Shown piece by piece: positions 6,011 to 10,048 of a DNA stretch of 10,048 nt (position 1 is the first letter of the stretch; each line of letters begins with the position of its first letter). The notes below the pieces were generated by a model. That model saw only the letters and a program-made list of their open reading frames with translations. It was not told the DNA's origin and did not search any database. Source of the stretch: JBFMCC01 sp034435275 (GTDB lineage: Bacteria; Chloroflexota; Anaerolineae; Anaerolineales; Villigracilaceae); assembly GCA_034435275.1 (NCBI GenBank), contig DAOTXP010000109.1:1-10048 (forward strand), read 5' to 3'. The translations under genes were made by a program, and so were the position numbers.

Positions 6011-6697
6011 TCACTCCTTGGCGAGCTTAAAATTCAGCCAATAAAGGAGCAGTTGGCGGATAAGCGACCGGGCTTCAGCTATCTGCATTGGATTTGGCTG
6101 GGGCTTAAGTTTCTTTGCATGCCGGGCTTCGCGCCCCACAGCCTCGAAACTGTTGGCTGTCCGTTTGAAAACTTTCAATCTCTGAGATAGTTCGGGGTAA
6201 CAAATCATGAGTGCAGATTTCCCTCCAAGATCTTCTTCGATCACCTCCAGTACCATGTATAGGTTCTTCCAGTCGTGGTCCAATGAGCCATAGAGCGTGA
6301 GAGCCCTTGCTACTGCGGAATCAACCGTTGCGAGGTTGGCCCAATCTGCCATTGAAGTATCGTCATGTCCGCTCGCAGTAAGATTGTAATTGTCTGCCTG
6401 GGCGGTGAGGAAGTAGTGGCGAACCAGTTCTCCCCGTTCATTTCGGTAGCAAATGGCTGAAAGGCGAACGCCTTCATAGGAGGATATCAGCGCCTTAGCC
6501 GCGCCGTTGATGACCTCAAGAAGGCCAGCCGCCTTGTCTCGCGCATCTATTTGGTTCGCGCAAGAATGAAGGCTTGGAGAGCGGAGAAAAATGGAATCTC
6601 CCTCCTGAAATAACGAGAGATCTGGTGAGGTAAAGGAATTCATCAATAGACGGAGATCTGATTCCTTTCCTTGAAGTTCGACGAGCCATTCGGTCAT
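6011..6697 (-). CDS. Cassette protein of unknown function (228 aa)
   Basis: The likely start is ATG at 6697 (MTEWLVELQ); an upstream TTG at 6733 lies inside the attC box and is unlikely. No strong Shine-Dalgarno is visible (GAGAT about 13 nt upstream). No signal peptide or membrane segment is seen, so it is probably cytosolic. The N-terminal half has a mixed alpha/beta look (DKAAGLLEVINGAAKAL, VRLSAICYRNERGE). The C-terminal half is helical: WKNLYMVLEVIEEDLGGK, then FKRTANSFEAVGREARHA and a final EARSLIRQLLLYWL helix. That FKRTAN...EARHA...EARSLIRQLL pattern recalls a family of short conserved hypothetical proteins, for which I know no function. It is the last cassette of the array, next to murJ. 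Confidence 0.8.
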   Translation of the reverse strand: MTEWLVELQGKESDLRLLMNSFTSPDLSLFQEGDSIFLRSPSLHSCANQIDARDKAAGLLEVINGAAKALISSYEGVRLSAICYRNERGELVRHYFLTAQADNYNLTASGHDDTSMADWANLATVDSAVARALTLYGSLDHDWKNLYMVLEVIEEDLGGKSALMICYPELSQRLKVFKRTANSFEAVGREARHAKKLKPQPNPMQIAEARSLIRQLLLYWLNFKLAKE

Positions 6698-6727
6698 ATT
6701 GTGATAGATCTCATTTCGAACTGGGTC

Positions 6728-6857
6728 GCCCAACGGTTTGCGTTACCTGCGTGTGGGCGGGCGGCGGAACGCCGTCCAACCAGAAAAAGGCTAAGGCGTA
6801 GAAAAAGGCTTGGAATCACGCCAGAATCCCCACCGTCCGCTGCACGCATTGTTGGGC
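6728..6857 (-). repeat. attC site 1 (complete, 130 bp)
   Basis: Bounded by GCCCAAC (6728-6734) and GTTGGGC (6851-6857), perfect inverse complements. TTGCGT at 6738-6743 and a TGCACGCATTG block near the other end supply the inner paired boxes. It belongs to the 293-aa protein cassette and lies 13 bp past its stop codon. Confidence 0.85.
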
Positions 6858-6870
6858 GCATTTGGCGAGT

Positions 6871-7752
6871 TCAATCATAGAACATTGGAGGCATGAAAGC
6901 ACAGCAGAACCCATCCGTACCATCTTTGAACTTGCCTGCGATCTCATCGGCGATTACGCCTGGAAGTAATAATTCCATTTCGTATTTTCCCTGTTCAAAA
7001 AAGTGACATCGCAGAAATGCTTGTAATTCTTGATTTCTCCAAATTAATTTAAACTCGTAATCAAAATTGGTTACTCGCTTGTTTAATTCGTATATCTCAC
7101 GAACATCACTGAAGTATTGTGAACCTTCCATGTCAGGCATGCTATATGATTTCAATAGAGAAAGCCATTGTATGCATTTTGAAATGGCGTTCCGAGAGTC
7201 TATGAGAAAAAAAGCGGAAACCAGAGATGTACTTTTTCTGTTATGTTCTGTGAAAACTCCTATATCCCAACTCGGTTTGGTCCAAATTGGCGGCTTTTTA
7301 GGCTCGACAAGAGGCTCTGGTGCAAGCGTGGGTATTGAAATAAACAAACCCTGATAAGGAGGTCGTGCTTCTTCAACGCCTTCAACTTCTTGAAACTCAC
7401 TGTGTAAACGCTGTTTGACTTTCTCGTCATTTGTCTCAATGTAAAATCCTTCACCATCCCAAGCGTGCATCTTGAGCCAGTGAGAAGTTGAGCCTTTGTC
7501 AAAGGCGATAAAATAACCGTCAATTGTTTGGTAGATACCTGCTGTGATGCGAAGTAAATCATTTCCTGCGATTGACTGCTTGTTGTCGTCCAATGCCCAT
7601 AATTCCTCTGCATTTTCACCAAAGCAATCTATGCCGCTTACCTGCCAAATCGAATTCGCTGCTCGGTCACCCAACGCAACTAGAATAGCATGTACATCAA
7701 GATTTAGGTTTGATGGTTGGAGATCGCTTGATTTCTTCATTTGGCAAAACAT
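6871..7752 (-). CDS. Cassette protein of unknown function (293 aa)
   Basis: ATG at 7752, with GGAG only 2 nt upstream; ATG at 7740 (MKKSSDLQ) has the same GGAG 14 nt upstream and is an alternative start. I recognise no family. Residues about 15-125 look like one compact alpha/beta domain (VHAILVALGDRAANSIWQVSG, ITAGIYQTIDGYFIAFD, WLKMHAWDGEGFYIET), followed by a Pro-rich linker near 130-165 (PPYQGL, PEPLVEPKKPP). The C-terminal part, about 170-293, alternates strands and helices (YEFKLIWRNQELQAFLRCHFF) and ends MPPMFYD. No signal peptide or clear membrane span. The gene is clearly more AT-rich than the left half of the window, as expected for a cassette of outside origin. Confidence 0.8.
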   Translation of the reverse strand: MFCQMKKSSDLQPSNLNLDVHAILVALGDRAANSIWQVSGIDCFGENAEELWALDDNKQSIAGNDLLRITAGIYQTIDGYFIAFDKGSTSHWLKMHAWDGEGFYIETNDEKVKQRLHSEFQEVEGVEEARPPYQGLFISIPTLAPEPLVEPKKPPIWTKPSWDIGVFTEHNRKSTSLVSAFFLIDSRNAISKCIQWLSLLKSYSMPDMEGSQYFSDVREIYELNKRVTNFDYEFKLIWRNQELQAFLRCHFFEQGKYEMELLLPGVIADEIAGKFKDGTDGFCCAFMPPMFYD

Positions 7753-7770
7753 TGCTCCAATTTACCTAGC

Positions 7771-7900
7771 GCCCAACGGCTTGCGTTACCTGCGTGTGGG
7801 CGGGACGAGATAACGCTGATTAGACGGAATTTGTTCGAGCACAGAATCCACTCCTTTTGGTGGGGCGACTCCCACTTGTCGGCTGCACGCTGTGTTAGGC
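7771..7900 (-). repeat. attC site 2 (complete, 130 bp)
   Basis: GCCCAAC (7771-7777) and GTTAGGC (7894-7900) flank the site; TTGCGT (7781-7786) and GGCTGCACGC near the other end are the inner boxes. On the minus strand the TAA stop of the hydrolase gene (7897-7895) lies inside the R'' box, so the gene ends within its own attC. Confidence 0.88.
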
Positions 7901-8716
7901 GGAGGTTTTGAGGAATTCTTCCAGATGATGATTAAATGCATTCTGGTTATCGATGTTCATTGCATGACTCGCTTTGGGCACAACTCTTGCTAGAGCTTGT
8001 GGAACTCGCCGCAGTATCTCCTTTGTGTGACGAAATGCGCTTTTTGGCTCGTACTCACCATTGAGAACCAGCGTTGGACAGGTGATATTTTCAAGCGGAA
8101 GCAAGTTGAAACCATAAATCGCTTCCCAAATCTTCATATACTCGTTGCTGTTCATCGCCAGCATACAATTTTCAAGATACTCCTGGGTGACTTCATCTTG
8201 ACTCAGCCATTGCTTGCCCCGAGTGAGGCGCGCTAACCACAGGGAGAATCTGGTGAAGTTTTCGACGCTCAACATTCTGATCGTAAGCAACATTGCCCAT
8301 TTTGGAACGAGTATATCGGACAGCAACCTATCAATCACGGTTAACCGAATCGAAACACTGGATCCCGCCAATATCAATGCTTTAACTCGCGTTGGATTTC
8401 GCACCGCAAAAGCTTGGGCGATGCTTCCGCCCCAGGATAAACCACATAATACTGATGAAAACAACTCCAGTGAATCCAAAAGGGATTTCAGGTCGTCGGC
8501 AAATGTGTTCATGGAGTATCGGTCTAGTTGGGAAATTCCTGTTTTTCCGTGTCCCCGCAAGTCATAACGTATCAACCGATACTGCGAAGAGAAATAATGC
8601 CATTGCGGTTCCCATATTTGCGAATCGGCAAATGCGCCATGAATAAACACAAGTGAAGTACCTTCCCCAGTTTGCTCGTAGTAATGATGCAAGCCCTGGA
8701 TTTCTCTTTCTGACAT
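7895..8716 (-). CDS. Alpha/beta-fold hydrolase (cassette gene)
   Basis: 273 aa, ATG at 8716 about 17 bp after the attC box, with AAGG as a modest ribosome binding site. It is a full-length alpha/beta hydrolase: HG oxyanion motif FIHGAFADSQIW (24-35), DLRGHGKT (52-59), nucleophile elbow GLSWGG with S94, and catalytic H251 in KASHAMNI. The acid position after strand 7 reads GEYEPKSAF (220-228), so E223 stands where Asp is usual. Between about 125 and 205 lies a helical cap domain. No signal peptide, so cytosolic. Relatives include esterases, haloperoxidase-like and MhpC/BioH-like enzymes; the substrate is unknown. The stop codon is embedded in attC site 2. Confidence 0.93.
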   Translation of the reverse strand: MSEREIQGLHHYYEQTGEGTSLVFIHGAFADSQIWEPQWHYFSSQYRLIRYDLRGHGKTGISQLDRYSMNTFADDLKSLLDSLELFSSVLCGLSWGGSIAQAFAVRNPTRVKALILAGSSVSIRLTVIDRLLSDILVPKWAMLLTIRMLSVENFTRFSLWLARLTRGKQWLSQDEVTQEYLENCMLAMNSNEYMKIWEAIYGFNLLPLENITCPTLVLNGEYEPKSAFRHTKEILRRVPQALARVVPKASHAMNIDNQNAFNHHLEEFLKTSA

Positions 8717-8732
8717 GATTACGCCTTGCTCC

Positions 8733-8863
8733 GCCTAACGGTTTGCGTTACCCGCGGGTGGGCGGGACGAGACAACGCCGCTAGGATTCTCGCGCATCTC
8801 GGCGGGCCAGGCGCCCCACCCTAGGACCCAGCCCGCCGGGTCAGCTTCAGCGAGATGTTAGGC
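8733..8863 (-). repeat. attC site 3 (complete, 131 bp)
   Basis: GCCTAAC (8733-8739) and GTTAGGC (8857-8863) are perfect inverse complements, with TTGCGT at 8743-8748. The variable centre holds an extra perfect hairpin, CGGCGGGC (8800-8807) with GCCCGCCG (8831-8838). It belongs to the 178-aa protein cassette, 43 bp past its stop. Confidence 0.88.
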
Positions 8864-8906
8864 CGCTCCGTATTCGTTCCTCAGTATCGAAGGTGCCGAG
8901 GTATGT

Positions 8907-9443
8907 CTACTTCTTTGCGGCTGCTATTGTGTCGAATAGCAGATCCTTGAATTCTCGTGCTACGGGCTCTTCTCCCAGAGCAACGAAGCTTGAGACTTCG
9001 GAATTCCCGTACATGCCCACCCGTCCAGTGTACGGCCCTGTGACGTTCACTCCTGTATCGGGCAGGAGCTTGTATCCTGGATCGTCTCTGTAATCCCTGG
9101 CGGTTGCGTCCCTTAGCTGGAGGCTTAGTACTCCCAGGGAATCTGGTGCTTCTCCTTGCGCTCCTATTAGCAGCCAGGTGGGAGTGAGGACCGCAACCTG
9201 AACCGTCTGACCTGATGTTCTGCCACCAAACAGGCCTTTCTTCTTCTTGGTCGATGTTGTCTCAATGCACATCAAGCAATGGCCAAGATCTGGTTTTAGG
9301 TTGTAGGCTTCGATGTGCTCCCGGATTGCATTGGCATACTCTGGCCGAAGTTGCTCAAGTGCGAGCTTCCTGGTAGATCGAGTCCATTCTCCCATTGAAC
9401 GCTCCAGTTCTACGGAATACCGCGAGTGCTCCCGAGAGAACAC
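8907..9443 (-). CDS. Cassette protein of unknown function (178 aa)
   Basis: The chosen start is GTG at 9443, with GGAG 7 nt upstream and just outside attC site 4; the frame is open farther upstream only because it reads through the attC. ATG at 9395 (MGEWTRST) is an alternative. Residues 1-55 look helical. CLMC sits near 57-60, followed by a TSTKKKKGLFGGR basic turn, and then a strand-rich region (VQVAVLTPTWLLIGAQG, LGVLSLQLRDA) that could be a PH-like beta barrel; this is only an impression. It ends in an amphipathic helix (EPVAREFKDLLFDTI). No signal peptide or membrane span. Stop TAG at 8909-8907, then attC site 3. Confidence 0.75.
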   Translation of the reverse strand: MFSREHSRYSVELERSMGEWTRSTRKLALEQLRPEYANAIREHIEAYNLKPDLGHCLMCIETTSTKKKKGLFGGRTSGQTVQVAVLTPTWLLIGAQGEAPDSLGVLSLQLRDATARDYRDDPGYKLLPDTGVNVTGPYTGRVGMYGNSEVSSFVALGEEPVAREFKDLLFDTIAAAKK

Positions 9444-9469
9444 CTCGATACTCCAGTGTGGGTAGAGCG

Positions 9470-9593
9470 GCCTAACGGCTTGCGTTAGCGGCAGGGCGGA
9501 CGAGCAAGACTCCTTCGCCAACCAAAACGATTGCCAGCCAAGCCGCCCCGTACCCTCAGGGCGAAGCCCTGTCCGCTACACACAATGTTGGGC
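9470..9593 (-). repeat. attC site 4 (complete, 124 bp)
   Basis: GCCTAAC (9470-9476) and GTTGGGC (9587-9593) bound the site, with TTGCGT at 9480-9485 as an inner box. Its centre carries a perfect stem CAGGGC-GAA-GCCCTG (9557-9571) not shared with the other sites. It belongs to the truncated membrane-protein cassette and lies 8 bp past that stop codon. Confidence 0.88.
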
Positions 9594-9601
9594 GGCATTT
9601 C

Positions 9602-9916
9602 TTACCGCTTTCTTCCAATAATTTCAAGAAATTCTTCCTTCTTTTCGCCATCTGAAAAATCTTTCGGCCAGTATCGACCCCAAGAACGACCTTTTTTTAT
9701 TATCCCATATCCGAGTTGGAAGAACTTCTTGAATCCCCGCATGGATTTGTTGACTAAAGTTGCTTCCGATGTCATTCGCCGTTGTGCCAATACCAAGCCT
9801 ATGATTGGGATCAGCATTGCAATGATGTTAACAGTAAAATCTAGGTTACTTTTCCAAATTACGGTCGCTGCATATAATTCGGCGCGCACGTTAGCCCCAG
9901 CACTATACTGTGATGC
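9602..9916 (-). pseudogene. Small membrane protein, 5' end interrupted by insertion sequence
   Basis: The frame is open from the IS boundary at 9916 to TAA at 9604-9602, about 104 residues. One hydrophobic segment (FTVNIIAMLIPIIGLVLA) is followed by a basic, soluble tail (GFKKFFQLGYGIIKKGRSWG, then DFSDGEKKEEFLEII). No credible native start with a ribosome binding site lies inside: the next in-frame ATG (9817) falls in the middle of the membrane segment, and a TTG supplied by the IS end (9943) is fortuitous. Hence the original start is probably beyond the IS. A GTG at 9889 that leaves the whole membrane span is the best case for an intact short gene. Family not recognised. Confidence 0.55.
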
Positions 9917-9936
9917 GGCTTTGGTGCATGAAAGGA

Positions 9937-9964
9937 TTGACAAAGAAGGGCGTGACCGTGTAAT
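9937..9964 (+). promoter_or_regulatory. IS transposase promoter, probably leaderless
   Basis: TTGACA (9937-9942) is a perfect -35, then a 16-bp spacer and TGTAAT (9959-9964) as -10. The transposase ATG begins 8 nt after the -10 box and no Shine-Dalgarno is present. It lies inside the IS, just within the terminal repeat. Confidence 0.55.
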
Positions 9965-9972
9965 TTTAGTTT

Positions 9973-10048
9973 ATGCCTAAACAAAAGAAAACACAATCAC
10001 GCCCAAAGCCATTATACCGTGTGAAAAATTGGTCTGATTACGATAAAG
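9973..10048 (+). CDS. IS5-family transposase, N-terminal 25 residues only
   Basis: The frame begins MPKQKKTQSRPKPLYRVKN and continues WSDYDK to the window edge. The basic N-terminus followed by YRVKNWSDYD is typical of IS903-type IS5 transposases, which read [YF]-x-[IV]-x-NW-x-x-Y-[ND]. The protein would be a DDE transposase acting on the terminal repeats; the catalytic domain lies outside the window. A TAA in the +1 frame (9978-9980) is not in this frame. Confidence 0.8.
   Translation, partial: MPKQKKTQSRPKPLYRVKNWSDYDK

Larger units (their letters stand above)
5988..9916 (-). mobile_element. Integron gene-cassette array, integrase-distal end
   Basis: Five attC-type sites separate five one-gene cassettes, all reading on the minus strand, each stop codon 0-45 bp from the next attC box. 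The boxes follow RYYYAAC/GTTRRRY and the attC ends next to each start share a conserved block (AACGG[TC]TTGCGTTA on the plus strand), pointing to one integrase. The G+C content falls and becomes variable from cassette to cassette compared with the 1-5860 chromosome. No integrase gene is in the window. Since cassettes read away from the integrase in known integrons, the integrase or attI would be to the right, or absent. Confidence 0.85.
9917..10048 (+). mobile_element. Left end of an IS5-family (IS903-like) insertion sequence
   Basis: GGCTTTGGTGCATGAAA (9917-9933) closely resembles the terminal inverted repeat of the IS903 group of the IS5 family (GGCTTTGTTGAATAAA). A transposase start follows 56 bp later. 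The right end is outside the window, so the second repeat and the target duplication cannot be seen; a 9-bp duplication would copy CTGTGATGC (9908-9916). Confidence 0.75.

Noticed and set aside
5988..9593. Array of repeats as a CRISPR
   Set aside because: The repeats are about 130 bp, divergent in their centres, and separated by full genes rather than short spacers.
9890..9896. GTTAGCC as a possible further attC box
   Set aside because: It deviates from GTTRRRY, no matching RYYYAAC lies 50-150 bp to the left, and it is inside the open frame of the truncated gene.
9531..9980. 149-codon plus-strand open frame opposite the truncated membrane protein
   Set aside because: It starts inside attC site 4 and ends inside the transposase start region; no ribosome binding site or recognisable domain.

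Overview
The window joins a GC-rich bacterial chromosome segment (about 1-5990) to the end of an integron-type gene-cassette array (about 5988-9916), which is cut by an insertion sequence whose left end lies at 9917. The gene content (DUF3048 lipoprotein, HIT hydrolase, xseA-xseB-PAP-like trio, divergent MurJ-type flippase), the composition and the several apparently leaderless starts suggest Chloroflexota, probably class Anaerolineae. That placement is inference, not a demonstrated assignment.

Layout. 2-1528 (-): a lipoprotein running off the left edge, with a DUF3048 (YerB-like) domain split by an inserted SdrD B-like Ig repeat. 1629-2120 (-): a HIT-family hydrolase. 2221-4144 (+): a tight operon, xseA, xseB and a divergent PAP2-related (YuiD/DUF212) membrane protein, with 4-base overlaps. 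4151-4255: a 105-base element that folds into a three-way junction between convergent genes. 4261-5862 (-): a MurJ/MviN flippase with a 48-bp palindrome inserted in frame in its central cytoplasmic loop.

From 5988 rightward there are four complete attC sites (124-131 bp, ending in RYYYAAC and GTTRRRY boxes) and one degenerate terminal attC. They separate single-gene cassettes all reading on the minus strand: an unknown 228-aa protein, an unknown 293-aa protein, an alpha/beta hydrolase, an unknown 178-aa protein, and the 3' part of a small membrane protein whose start is removed by the insertion sequence. The array reads toward murJ and the degenerate attC lies just upstream of the murJ promoter. 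This is therefore probably the oldest, integrase-distal end of a chromosomal integron (or an integrase-less cassette cluster); any integrase would lie to the right. The insertion sequence has an IS5-family (IS903-like) terminal repeat and the first 25 codons of its transposase.

The chromosomal genes are housekeeping: DNA repair (exonuclease VII), nucleotide metabolism (HIT) and envelope work (MurJ, PAP-like, lipoprotein). The cassettes are accessory and unrelated to one another. The most notable structures are the cassette array and its broken boundary, the three-way junction, the in-frame palindrome in murJ, the nested domain in the lipoprotein, and a recurring promoter geometry with the -10 box 8 nt before the start codon.
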